Source: CAYOKT01 sp964404605 (GTDB lineage Bacteria; Electryoneota; Electryoneia; Electryoneales; Electryoneaceae). From it: a stretch of 37,030 nucleotides of DNA. Both the position numbers and the translations under genes were made by a program. Shown here in pieces: positions 15,970-23,974 of the stretch (positions are counted from its first letter, which is position 1; each line of letters opens with the position of its first letter). The stretch is taken from assembly GCA_964404605.1 (NCBI GenBank), contig CAYOKT010000023.1, positions 1 to 37,030 on the forward strand. Reading direction: 5' to 3'. The notes below the pieces were generated by a model. That model did not search any database. It saw only the letters and a list, made by a program, of their open reading frames with translations, and was not told the origin of the DNA.

Positions 15970-17370
15970 TCACTTCCACCCCATCAGGAACGGCGGGATC
16001 AGGAGGAGCAGGCCGAGGAGGAAGAGCATCGCCTGCAGGGGGAGCATCCAGCGCGCCCAGGTCTGCCAGGGCACCTTCGCCACCGCGAGGATGCCCATGC
16101 ACACCGCCGAGGTCGGGATGATCAGGTTGGTGAACCCGTCGCCGAACTGGAAGGCGAGCACCGCGATCTGCCGCGACACCCCCAGCAGGTCGGCCAGCGG
16201 GGCCATGATCGGCATCGTCAGCGCCGCCTGCCCGCTCCCGGAGGGGACGAAGAAGTTGATGCAGGTCTGGAGGGCGAACATCGCCTGGGAGGCGATCACC
16301 GGGTGCACCCCGCGGATCAGGCCGCTGAGGCCGTGCAGGATGGTGTCGATGATCTTCCCGTCCCGCGCGAGGAGCAGGATGCCGCGCGCCAGCCCGATGA
16401 TCAGCGCGGTGTTCACCAGCTCCTTCGCACCGTCATTGAAGGCGCTGCTGATCTCCGAGCCCCGCAGTCCGCCGAGAATCCCGACCAGGATCCCGGTGCC
16501 GAGAAACAGCGCCGCGATCTCCTCGATGTACCAGTGGAACCGGATCACGCCGACGACCAGCAGTCCCATCGCCGCGGCGAAGGTGAAGAGCACCAGGCGG
16601 TGACGCAGGTCCAGCCCGCCCGCCGAAACCTCCTCGCCGCTCCCCAGCGCCTTCCGTTTCCCTTCGTCCAGCAGGAAGGTCGGGCTGACCTCCGGGTCGC
16701 GTTTCACCCGCGCGGCGTGACGCATGACGAAGGCGATCGCGACCGCGGTGACGATCACCCAGGCGACGAAACGGTACTCGATCCCGGAGAAGAGCGGCAG
16801 GTCGCTGATCCCCTGGGCGATGCCCACGGTGAAGGGGTTGAGGAACGCCCCGGCGAAGCCCGCCCCGCTGCCGACGAAGGGGATCGCCACCCCGGTGATG
16901 GTGTCGTAGCCGAGGCGCAGCGCCAGCGGGACGAAGAGGAGCACGAAGGGGATGGTCTCCTCCGCCATCCCGAACACCGCCCCGCCGAGGGAGAAGAGGG
17001 TCATGAAGAGGGGGATCAGCAGCAGGCGCACGACCCGTGAGGTGCGGTTGGCGCGGACGAGGCTGTGGATCGAGGCGTCGATCGCGCCCGTGCGCTGGAG
17101 GGCGAAGAAGGCCCCGCCGACGATGAGCACGAAGCCGATGATCAGCGCCGCATCGACGAAGCCGCGGATCGGGGCGAGCAGCAGGTCGAAGAGCCCCTGC
17201 GGCTCCGCGGCCACCGGGTGGAAGGAGCCCGGCACCACTCCCATCCGCCCCTCGATCTCGCGGCGGGCGTACTCCCCGCCGGGGATGATCCAGGTGAGCG
17301 CGGCGGTGACCGCCATCAGGCTCACCATGATGACATAGGTGTCGAGCGCGTGGACGCGGGCGCGTTTCAT
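15970..17370 (-). CDS. YfcC/DcuC-type carboxylate or amino-acid carrier
   Basis: A 466-residue integral membrane protein with about 12 hydrophobic segments. The start (MKRARVHALDTYVIMVSLMA) and the motif TWIIPGGEY are typical of the YfcC family within the DcuC/ArsB-like ion transporter superfamily. Two re-entrant-type motifs are visible: PFVGSGAGFAGAFLNPFTVG in the first half and FFVPSGSGQAALTMPIMAPL in the second, the expected internal pseudo-repeat. Family members are annotated as basic amino-acid antiporters or dicarboxylate carriers; the substrate cannot be read from sequence. The start at 17370 is preceded by GGGGGGAAG. It sits alone between two terminator hairpins, so it is probably a single-gene unit without a direct link to the cytochromes. 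Confidence 0.87.
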   Translation of the reverse strand: MKRARVHALDTYVIMVSLMAVTAALTWIIPGGEYARREIEGRMGVVPGSFHPVAAEPQGLFDLLLAPIRGFVDAALIIGFVLIVGGAFFALQRTGAIDASIHSLVRANRTSRVVRLLLIPLFMTLFSLGGAVFGMAEETIPFVLLFVPLALRLGYDTITGVAIPFVGSGAGFAGAFLNPFTVGIAQGISDLPLFSGIEYRFVAWVIVTAVAIAFVMRHAARVKRDPEVSPTFLLDEGKRKALGSGEEVSAGGLDLRHRLVLFTFAAAMGLLVVGVIRFHWYIEEIAALFLGTGILVGILGGLRGSEISSAFNDGAKELVNTALIIGLARGILLLARDGKIIDTILHGLSGLIRGVHPVIASQAMFALQTCINFFVPSGSGQAALTMPIMAPLADLLGVSRQIAVLAFQFGDGFTNLIIPTSAVCMGILAVAKVPWQTWARWMLPLQAMLFLLGLLLLIPPFLMGWK

Positions 17371-17494
17371 CGTCTTCCCCCCAGCCTGCCTTCCGGTGGT
17401 CCGGTTCGAGCGTGGAATGTAGCGCTGCGCGCCGCCCGCCCGCGAGCCCGCCCGCCCGGTCCGATCGAGGAAAAGCATCCTCGCTCTATCAATG

Positions 17495-17519
17495 AAAAAC
17501 CCGGCATCAGCCGGGCTTT
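17495..17519 (-). terminator. Intrinsic terminator after the 17-heme CbcL-like gene
   Basis: On the minus strand, CCCGGC-TGAT-GCCGGG is followed directly by TTTTTC, a textbook rho-independent terminator. It closes the transcription unit ending at 17556 and insulates the carrier gene that starts at 17370. Confidence 0.85.
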
Positions 17520-17555
17520 GACTGGTTACAGGTTCCCATCACACCGGGGGAGCGA

Positions 17556-20102
17556 TCAACTGAAGGTCCCGATCACGATCAGCGCGAGCAGGGCGAGCCC
17601 GATCGCCAGCGCGAGGAAGCCGAGAACATAGAGCAGCGCGCGCGGCAGCAGCTTCATCGGGGTGACACGGATCTCGTCGATCCGCCCCTCCTTCTCCAGC
17701 TCCTCGTACCACCTCCGCCGCTCCTCGAGCATGTAGCGTTCGCTCACGCTCCCGGTGAAGATCACCTCGTCGAAGGGGAAGTTCTCCGGCCGGAAGTGCT
17801 CGTTGAAGAAATGGATGGTGAAGATGAACCCGGTGGCCAGCAGCGCCTCCTCGGAGTGGATGATGTGCGCGGCGTTGATCACCCACCCCGGCAGCAGTTG
17901 GGTGAAGAAGGTCGGGAACCAGAGGGTCAGCCCGGAGACGCCGATCACCGCCACGCCCCAGAAGACCGCCATGTAGTCGAACTTCTCCCAGTAGGCGAAC
18001 CGTCCGAACTCCGGTTTCTTCGCCAACCCGACGAAGAAGCCGAGGTGCTGGACGAACTCCTTCGCATCCCGCGGCTGGAACACCAGGCTGTCCGGCCCCC
18101 AGAGGATCTCCTTCAGCTTTCGCTTGCCCCGGATGACCCGCGCCATCAGCCCCACGAGGTGGAGGAAGAAATAGGTGAAGGTCATCACCGCGCCGATGCG
18201 GTGGAGGATCGCCATCGTGCGCAGGTCCAGCAGGTTCGAGGCGATCCAGTAGGAGGCCTCGGTGTGGCTGTATTTCAACGGCAACCCGGTCATCGCCAGG
18301 AGGAGGAAGCTGAGGATCATCAGCCCGTGCAGCGACCGGTCCCACACGCCGAAGCGCTTGTAACGGTAGCGGCTTTTCTTCCGCTTCCGCGGGCCGTGGC
18401 GGATGCGGTCGACCAGCGAGCGGAGCATCCAGAGGATGGTGTGCACGCCGAACACCCCCAGCGTGATCCGCAGCAACCAGACCATGAAAACGTGAATCCC
18501 GGCGAGAACCGGACTGCGCTTCTTCTGCATCGGGTCGTAGTGCTGGAGCAGGGTGACGAAGTTCTTGTTCGCGTCCTCGTGGCAGCGCCCGCAGGTCTCG
18601 ATGATGTGCTGTCGGGAGATGGTCGAGGCGGGGTCTTCCTTCGGCAGGATCAGGTGGTTGTCATGGCAGGAGATGCAGGTAGCGAATTTCCGGCCCTGGA
18701 AGCCGAGGGAATACACCTTGCCGTGATAGGTGTTCAGGTACCCCGAGACCACGTTGGGGTTGAGCTGGAAGCGCATCGTGATCTCGCGGTTCCCATGGCA
18801 GGAGCTGCACAGGGAGATGATGGTCTGTCCCGTGAAGCGGCTGCTGATCCGCTCGACCTTTTTCTCGCCGTGGCAGGTGACACAGGTCGGCGCCTCCTTG
18901 TGTCCCTTGCGGAAGGCGACGCCGTGCGCGCTGCGCTCGTAGTCGCGGTTCTCCTTCGCATGGCAGTTAATGCAGGCGATGCGCTCACTCGCGGCCGCCT
19001 TGTGCGCCTCGTCCGGCAGCTTCCAGTGGTAGATGTGGCAGCTGGTGCAGTTCGCCTCCTGCCCGTTCTCGTCGACGATCATCATCCTGCCGTGCGCCAG
19101 GCTCTCCTTCTTGTGCCGGTCCTCGCCGTGGCAGCGGAGGCAGGTCTCCGGTACGGTCTCCTTGAAGATGGTGCTCTCCACCCGGTCCATCTGCGTCTGG
19201 TGCCCGGTGTGGCAGGCGACGCAGGTCATCAGGCGGGGGTCCACCTCGCTCTTGCGGTGGATGGTCGCCGCGTGACCCGCGTGGCAGCGGTCGCAGGTGG
19301 CGTCCAACCGGTCCACGTGCACCTGGGAACGAGGATCCTCCGGCGAGTAGATCTCGTGGTTGCCGTGGCAGTCGGTGCAGATCGGCGCGTCGGGATTCCC
19401 CTTCTTCACCTGCCGGTAATGGTGGGACGCCAGGTAGTCCGCGGACTGGTTCTTGTGGCAGGAGAGACAGCGCTCCACGGTGAACAGCCGCCAGTCCGCC
19501 GGGAGCATGTTCCCCCGCTCGCCCTTCGTGTGGGCGCTGTGGCAACTGGTGCAGGAGAGCCCCTGTTCCTCGTCGTCCAGGTTGTGCACGGAGCCGTCGA
19601 ACGTGCGCACCGCGTCGTTGTGGCAGACCCCGCAGACGCGGCGTGTGTCCGCCCGCACCCGGATCTCGTGGGAGCCGTGGCACTGCACGCAGCCCGGCAC
19701 CGCGGTGAAGCCGCGCTGGGTGAGGTGGTCGTAGAACCCCGCCATGTATTCCTGGAAGGCATCCTCGTGGCACTCGGCGCAGTTGACCCCCGGCAGGCGG
19801 GGCTCGTGGGGAAAGTCCTCCACCTCCTCGAGGGCCGTGTGGCAGTCGGTGCAGTCGAGGCCGTCATGCACCGAGGCGGCGATCATCCCGGTGTTGACGT
19901 ACAGCGAGTGCGGGATTCCGCTCTCGAGACGCTGGAGATCGGGGTCGTCGTGGCAGGCCTCGCAGGTCTCGTCGTCGGCGGGGAACGCCGCCGGGGCGAG
20001 CAGCAGCGCCAGGAGGAGACCGAGGAGAAGTGGCAGCCCCGCCCTCCACCCGGACCGTCTCCGGCCGGGGTCCGCGGGTCCATGCACCGCGGTCGCTTCC
20101 AC
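17556..20102 (-). CDS. 17-heme cytochrome c fused to b-type membrane domain (CbcL-like)
   Basis: An 848-residue protein. A long N-terminal hydrophobic segment (LPLLLGLLLALLLAPAAFPA) is followed by 17 CxxCH motifs over ~residues 45-530. Then come a membrane segment (VFMVWLLRITLGVFGVHTIL), a basic loop, and a four-helix b-type cytochrome domain with His residues for b hemes (SLHGLMILSFLLLAMTG, ILHRIGAVMTFTYFFLHLVG, HIIHSEEALLATGFIFTIHF), plus a final C-terminal helix. The c-heme/b-heme fusion matches the CbcL-type quinol oxidoreductases of Geobacter, with more c hemes than CbcL. It should pass electrons from menaquinol to periplasmic hemes. The start is GTG at 20102 with no strong ribosome site, only 34 bp after the 19-heme gene, so coupling to it is likely. 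Confidence 0.88.
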   Translation of the reverse strand: MEATAVHGPADPGRRRSGWRAGLPLLLGLLLALLLAPAAFPADDETCEACHDDPDLQRLESGIPHSLYVNTGMIAASVHDGLDCTDCHTALEEVEDFPHEPRLPGVNCAECHEDAFQEYMAGFYDHLTQRGFTAVPGCVQCHGSHEIRVRADTRRVCGVCHNDAVRTFDGSVHNLDDEEQGLSCTSCHSAHTKGERGNMLPADWRLFTVERCLSCHKNQSADYLASHHYRQVKKGNPDAPICTDCHGNHEIYSPEDPRSQVHVDRLDATCDRCHAGHAATIHRKSEVDPRLMTCVACHTGHQTQMDRVESTIFKETVPETCLRCHGEDRHKKESLAHGRMMIVDENGQEANCTSCHIYHWKLPDEAHKAAASERIACINCHAKENRDYERSAHGVAFRKGHKEAPTCVTCHGEKKVERISSRFTGQTIISLCSSCHGNREITMRFQLNPNVVSGYLNTYHGKVYSLGFQGRKFATCISCHDNHLILPKEDPASTISRQHIIETCGRCHEDANKNFVTLLQHYDPMQKKRSPVLAGIHVFMVWLLRITLGVFGVHTILWMLRSLVDRIRHGPRKRKKSRYRYKRFGVWDRSLHGLMILSFLLLAMTGLPLKYSHTEASYWIASNLLDLRTMAILHRIGAVMTFTYFFLHLVGLMARVIRGKRKLKEILWGPDSLVFQPRDAKEFVQHLGFFVGLAKKPEFGRFAYWEKFDYMAVFWGVAVIGVSGLTLWFPTFFTQLLPGWVINAAHIIHSEEALLATGFIFTIHFFNEHFRPENFPFDEVIFTGSVSERYMLEERRRWYEELEKEGRIDEIRVTPMKLLPRALLYVLGFLALAIGLALLALIVIGTFS

Positions 20103-20136
20103 GTTCGTCAGAGCCTGATCGCGTCCGGCGATGGTC

Positions 20137-22698
20137 CTATTCCCTCCCTGATTCCTCCGGTGGCAGAGTCACCGGCTCATGGCCGGTCTCCTCCACTTCG
20201 CGCCCGTGGTGGTGCTCCCACTCCTCGCGGTCCATCCTGCCCGTGATCCAGGTCCAACTCATCGGGTACTCCCTGGGGAGGAAGATGACGAAGAAGAAGT
20301 GCCAGACGATGATCGCCGAGACGGCGAGGATCGCCTCGTAGAAGTGGATGGTCTCGCTGACCCGCACGACCCAGGCCGGAAGCCAGCTCGTGGCGATGGT
20401 CGGGTACATCAGGATGAGCCCGGTGAGGCCCATGATCGCCGTGCCCCAGATCAGCGCCCAGTATTCCGCCTTCTGCGTGTAATCGTACATCCCGAAGGTC
20501 GGCGGCCGCTTTCGTTTCCCAATGTAATAGCCGAGATTCGCGATGGCCTCCCTGACATCATTCCAGCGTGGCAGAATCGCCCGCAGGAGCATCCTCCCCC
20601 GCCCGGTCGCCGCCAGGTAGTAAATATGGTACAACGAGGTGCCGATCAGGAGGAACGCCATGATGCGGTGAAAAATCCGCCTCCCCTCCTCGTTGAACCC
20701 GAGCCAGGCGATAATCTTCACCCACCACGCCTCCGGGAAACGCAGGGCGAATCCGCTGACCGCCAGCCCGGTGAAGGTCACGAAGAGGATCATGTGCTGA
20801 ATCAGCTCGGACTTCGTCATCCGCAGGACGGCCGGCCTTCCCTTTTTCCGGCGGTAGTGCTGCCTCAGCTCATGGAGGAAGATGATCAGGTTGTGCACGA
20901 TCATCCCGCCGATGACGAGTGTGATCAGCACGATGTACACCAGCCGCACGTAATCGTGGATCATCATCCGCCCGCGGGCGAGCACGTGGGTGTAGCTGGC
21001 GGCGAACTTCCGGTTGGCCTTCGGGTGGCACCTGCCGCAGGTCCGGACCACGTTGTCCGGGTGGATGGTGCTCTTCGGGTCGAGCCGGCTGCGGATGTCG
21101 TGCTTGGTGTGGCAGTCCACGCACACCGCGACCGCCGTTCCGCCCCGCTGGATCGCCCAGCCGTGGTAGCTGTCCTCGAAGCTCTTCACCACCTCCAGCG
21201 GCAGGCCGTAGCGCGCCGCCATCGCCGGGTCCTCGTGGCAGCGGGCGCAGGTTTCGCTCGCCTGGTTGGTGCGCGACACCGGCGATTCGGGGCTTTCGGT
21301 GGCGAGGATCAGGTGCTCGTCGTGACAGTCCGTGCAGGTCGGCGAGTCCTTGATCCCGTGTCCCACCGCCCGCCCGTGCACCGAGTCGAGATATTCCTCC
21401 GCGACCTTCCTGTGACAGTTCCCGCAGGTGCGGGCGAGGTTTTCCCGCGCGATGGTGCTCGTCGGCGAGGAGGCGGACTGCAGGTTGTGCACCCCGTGGC
21501 AGTCGGTGCAGGCCGCCGTGTGCTCCCCGTTCACCAGTCCCTTGCCGTGGATGGACTTCTCGTAGCTCGGCAGGCTGATGGGGAGGCGGACGAAATCGGT
21601 GGTCACCACGGTGATGTCCGTGTGGCACTTCCCGCACGTCTCCGGGATACGGCTGTGGTGAACCGGGCTTTCCGGGTTCTCCGCCGCGAGCACGCGATGC
21701 CCGTCGTGGCAGTCCGCGCAGGTGGCGGCGACCTCCTCCCCGCGGAGGCGGGCGATACGGTGCGCACTGGAGCGGTACTCCCGCTCCACGTCCACATGGC
21801 AGCGGCCGCAACCGTAGTCCTCCCGCTCCGAGGCGTCCTCGATCAGGTGCGTCCGGTGGCAGGAGAGGCAGTTCATCCGCCCCTCGGCGAACAGCTTCTC
21901 GTGCACCGACCCCTCGAACTGGCGCTGGTAGCCGATGTGGCATTCGTTGCAGGCGCGCAGCACTCCGCTGTCGAGATGAGGCTTGTGCGTGGCGTGCACA
22001 TCGTGGCAGGAGGAGCAGGAGATCACCCCCAGCATCTCTTCCTGCCCCCGGTGTCCGCCGCGGCGAAGCGATTCCATCGCGTCCTTGTGGCACGAGACGC
22101 AGAGGGAGTTCACCGCGCCGACCGAGGGCGGAAACGCGGCGCCGTGCGTCGGGTGGCAGCTCACGCACCCCGGGCTGCCCTTCCCCTGCTTCGCCGCCGC
22201 GTAGTGGACGCTGGTGTCGTAACGGTTGGTTTCACTCTTGTGACACCGGCGGCAGGACTCCTCCGCCGAACGCATGTCGAGGGGTTGGATCCGGTGAGGG
22301 TCGCTGCCGATCCCGTGGCACGAGGCGCAGTTCGGCGCCCCCTGCTTCCCATGGCTCAGCGCCACCCCGTGAAAACTTGCCTGGAAGCTCCTCGTGTCCT
22401 CGGCGTGGCAATCCGCGCAGTCGACCCGTTGGTACACTTCATAATGCGGGATGTCGTCGTAGTCCGCCGGCTGGGCGTGGCAATCGATGCAGTCCAGGTC
22501 CCCATGCACGCTTGCGGCGTAGGCGGCGGCGTCCACCCCCACCAGCCGGCCGTCCTCCGCCTCGAGGGTCACATCCTCGTGACAGCCGAAACAGTCCTCC
22601 GCCGTCTGCGCGCGGAGAACCCCCGGCGCAAGCACGGAGAGAGTGAGGATCAGCAGTGCCGGCAGGAACGGCAGCGGCAGTCGCGGTCGCAGGTGCAT
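20137..22698 (-). CDS. 19-heme cytochrome c fused to b-type membrane domain (CbcL-like)
   Basis: An 853-residue protein with a signal peptide (MHLRPRLPLPFLPALLILTL...) and 19 CxxCH motifs, then a membrane anchor (LVYIVLITLVIGGMIVHNLI) and a b-type domain with helices containing IQHMILFVTFTGLAVSGFAL, IFHRIMAFLLIGTSLYHIYY and ETIHFYEAILAVSAIIVWHF. The C terminus is a His/Glu-rich tail (EEWEHHHGREVEETGHEP). It is a paralogue of the next gene with a similar layout; several heme neighbourhoods share wording (TCTDCHDEHLIL here, TCISCHDNHLIL there). I chose ATG 22698 with AAAGGGA upstream; a longer in-frame start at 22767 would spoil the signal peptide. Role: quinol oxidation at the inner membrane with electron delivery to periplasmic cytochromes. 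Two such proteins may serve different redox potentials. Confidence 0.88.
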   Translation of the reverse strand: MHLRPRLPLPFLPALLILTLSVLAPGVLRAQTAEDCFGCHEDVTLEAEDGRLVGVDAAAYAASVHGDLDCIDCHAQPADYDDIPHYEVYQRVDCADCHAEDTRSFQASFHGVALSHGKQGAPNCASCHGIGSDPHRIQPLDMRSAEESCRRCHKSETNRYDTSVHYAAAKQGKGSPGCVSCHPTHGAAFPPSVGAVNSLCVSCHKDAMESLRRGGHRGQEEMLGVISCSSCHDVHATHKPHLDSGVLRACNECHIGYQRQFEGSVHEKLFAEGRMNCLSCHRTHLIEDASEREDYGCGRCHVDVEREYRSSAHRIARLRGEEVAATCADCHDGHRVLAAENPESPVHHSRIPETCGKCHTDITVVTTDFVRLPISLPSYEKSIHGKGLVNGEHTAACTDCHGVHNLQSASSPTSTIARENLARTCGNCHRKVAEEYLDSVHGRAVGHGIKDSPTCTDCHDEHLILATESPESPVSRTNQASETCARCHEDPAMAARYGLPLEVVKSFEDSYHGWAIQRGGTAVAVCVDCHTKHDIRSRLDPKSTIHPDNVVRTCGRCHPKANRKFAASYTHVLARGRMMIHDYVRLVYIVLITLVIGGMIVHNLIIFLHELRQHYRRKKGRPAVLRMTKSELIQHMILFVTFTGLAVSGFALRFPEAWWVKIIAWLGFNEEGRRIFHRIMAFLLIGTSLYHIYYLAATGRGRMLLRAILPRWNDVREAIANLGYYIGKRKRPPTFGMYDYTQKAEYWALIWGTAIMGLTGLILMYPTIATSWLPAWVVRVSETIHFYEAILAVSAIIVWHFFFVIFLPREYPMSWTWITGRMDREEWEHHHGREVEETGHEPVTLPPEESGRE

Positions 22699-22729
22699 GT
22701 TCCCTTTCGGAGCGTGGAGTCGTCCCCTG

Positions 22730-22748
22730 GTGGACCGGTTCACCTGAA
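22730..22748. repeat. 19-bp repeat shared with the terminator at 25812
   Basis: GTGGACCGGTTCACCTGAA occurs here and at 25812-25830. At 25812 it is one side of an intrinsic terminator; here the second arm has decayed. It lies just upstream of the 19-heme gene start. A remnant of a duplicated terminator is the simplest reading. Confidence 0.6.
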
Positions 22749-22785
22749 TCGATCCCCCAGCCGTCATCCTGGAATCATAACCCTC

Positions 22786-22871
22786 CGGCCCGCCCGGAGC
22801 ACCCCCGGGCGGCCGGGTTTCACATCTCCTCGCGGTTCCGGGGAGACCACGCTCCCCGGAGCCGCGAGGAG
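22786..22871 (-). terminator. Two large hairpins after the rhodanese gene
   Basis: A 20-bp inverted repeat (22826-22845 and 22852-22871, one non-Watson-Crick pair, 6-nt loop) is followed on the minus strand by a second GC-rich hairpin at about 22786-22816. They sit between the rhodanese lipoprotein (ends 22919) and the 19-heme gene (starts 22698). There is no U tract, so this may be an RNA-stabilising or attenuating structure rather than a simple terminator. Confidence 0.6.
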
Positions 22872-22918
22872 TTCCTTCTCCTTCTCCGGTCCGTCAATCA
22901 GGGCCGTCGACCCGAATG

Positions 22919-23902
22919 TCAGCCATCGGTGACCACCGGGTAGTCCGTCGCCGGCGGGCTGTAGCTGTGGCCGCCGGTCACGGTCGGATCATCGGTGATC
23001 GAGTTGATGCCGAACAGCATGCTGTAAACATCGTAGCCGAGGACCCGCAGGAAGGGGGTGAGCTGGCTCGAGGTCTGGCCGGTGTAGCAGTAGACCACGA
23101 TCTGGCGGTCCGTCGGCAAGGTGGCGAGCACATCGAGGCTGAGCGTGCCCGGCTCCACCATGTACGCGCCGGGGATGTGGCCGAGGAGGTACTGGGACTC
23201 CGGCCAATAGTTGACGACGTACGGATCGTTGCTGTCATCGCCGTCGTTCAGCAGCTCGAACACGGAGGCCGCGGAGATGTTCTTCGTGCCGCCCTCATAG
23301 TAGGCGTCCGCCAGCTCCATGATCGCATCGCCGACCGTCGTGGCCTCGGAAAGGGCCTCGGGAACCTCGTAGGTGGTCGTGGCCGGAGTTGCGTCGGTCG
23401 ACAGCGTCTGGCCGCCGGGCTGCACATTCCATTTGCCGAGGTTGACGCTCTCGTCCGAGGTCCAGCCGCACATGCCCCAGAGCAGGTTGTAGGCGTCATA
23501 GTCGAGCAGCCGGAGAATCGCCGTGGCCTGCGAGGCCGTCTGCCCGGTGTAGCAGACGTTGATCACCTTGGCGCCGGCGGGAATCTCGCCCAGGTTGTCC
23601 ATCAGGTCGCCGATGGCCCAGTTGTGCGCCCCCTCGATGTGCCCGAGGGCGAAGTGGTCCGCGCTGCGGTAGTCGATGATGAACAGTTCGACGTCGTTCG
23701 TCATGTCCTCGTACAACGCCGCGGCGGTGATGTTCTTCGTGCCGGTGTTGAAGTACTGGATCCCGATGTCGGCGATGTCCGCATAGTAATCGGTCGCCGT
23801 CGGCCCGGTCGCTCCGCCGTTGTCCTCGTCCTTTGAGCAGCCGGCGAAACCGACCGCCAACAGCAGTGCCAACAGCAGGAATACGCCCTTCGTCAACTTC
23901 AT
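22919..23902 (-). CDS. Double-rhodanese-domain lipoprotein (ExtH-like)
   Basis: A 327-residue exported lipoprotein: signal LLLALLLAVGFAGC with lipobox Cys22, then a short acidic Gly-rich spacer. Two rhodanese-like domains follow. The first (~38-150) has DYRSADHFALGHIEGAHNWA and active-site loop CYTGQT at Cys117; the second (~190-310) has NYWPESQYLLGHIPGAYMVE and CYTGQT at Cys272. Both cysteines are kept, so both domains could transfer or bind sulfur or selenium. Rhodaneses act on thiosulfate-like donors; exported ones beside multiheme cytochromes occur in the Geobacter ext cluster (ExtH), which has been linked to selenite and tellurite metabolism. The gene is 72 bp downstream of the UGA-interrupted cytochrome and probably co-transcribed. 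A GAGAGGG ribosome site precedes ATG 23902. Confidence 0.88.
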   Translation of the reverse strand: MKLTKGVFLLLALLLAVGFAGCSKDEDNGGATGPTATDYYADIADIGIQYFNTGTKNITAAALYEDMTNDVELFIIDYRSADHFALGHIEGAHNWAIGDLMDNLGEIPAGAKVINVCYTGQTASQATAILRLLDYDAYNLLWGMCGWTSDESVNLGKWNVQPGGQTLSTDATPATTTYEVPEALSEATTVGDAIMELADAYYEGGTKNISAASVFELLNDGDDSNDPYVVNYWPESQYLLGHIPGAYMVEPGTLSLDVLATLPTDRQIVVYCYTGQTSSQLTPFLRVLGYDVYSMLFGINSITDDPTVTGGHSYSPPATDYPVVTDG

Positions 23903-23974
23903 CGTTCTACCCTCTCTGTTTTTTTGTCGTTACGATTCTACTCTTCTCAATGTCCGGAACCCCGCTCGGGGGAA

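Noticed and set aside
20179..22932. A 917-codon open frame on the plus strand opposite the 19-heme gene
   Set aside because: It is a GC-bias shadow. The minus strand carries 19 CxxCH motifs and a signal peptide, while the plus-strand translation is a low-complexity Arg/His/Val/Ala sequence with no domain. The same applies to other long plus-strand frames opposite cytochromes (for example 17796-20246 and 29573-32794).
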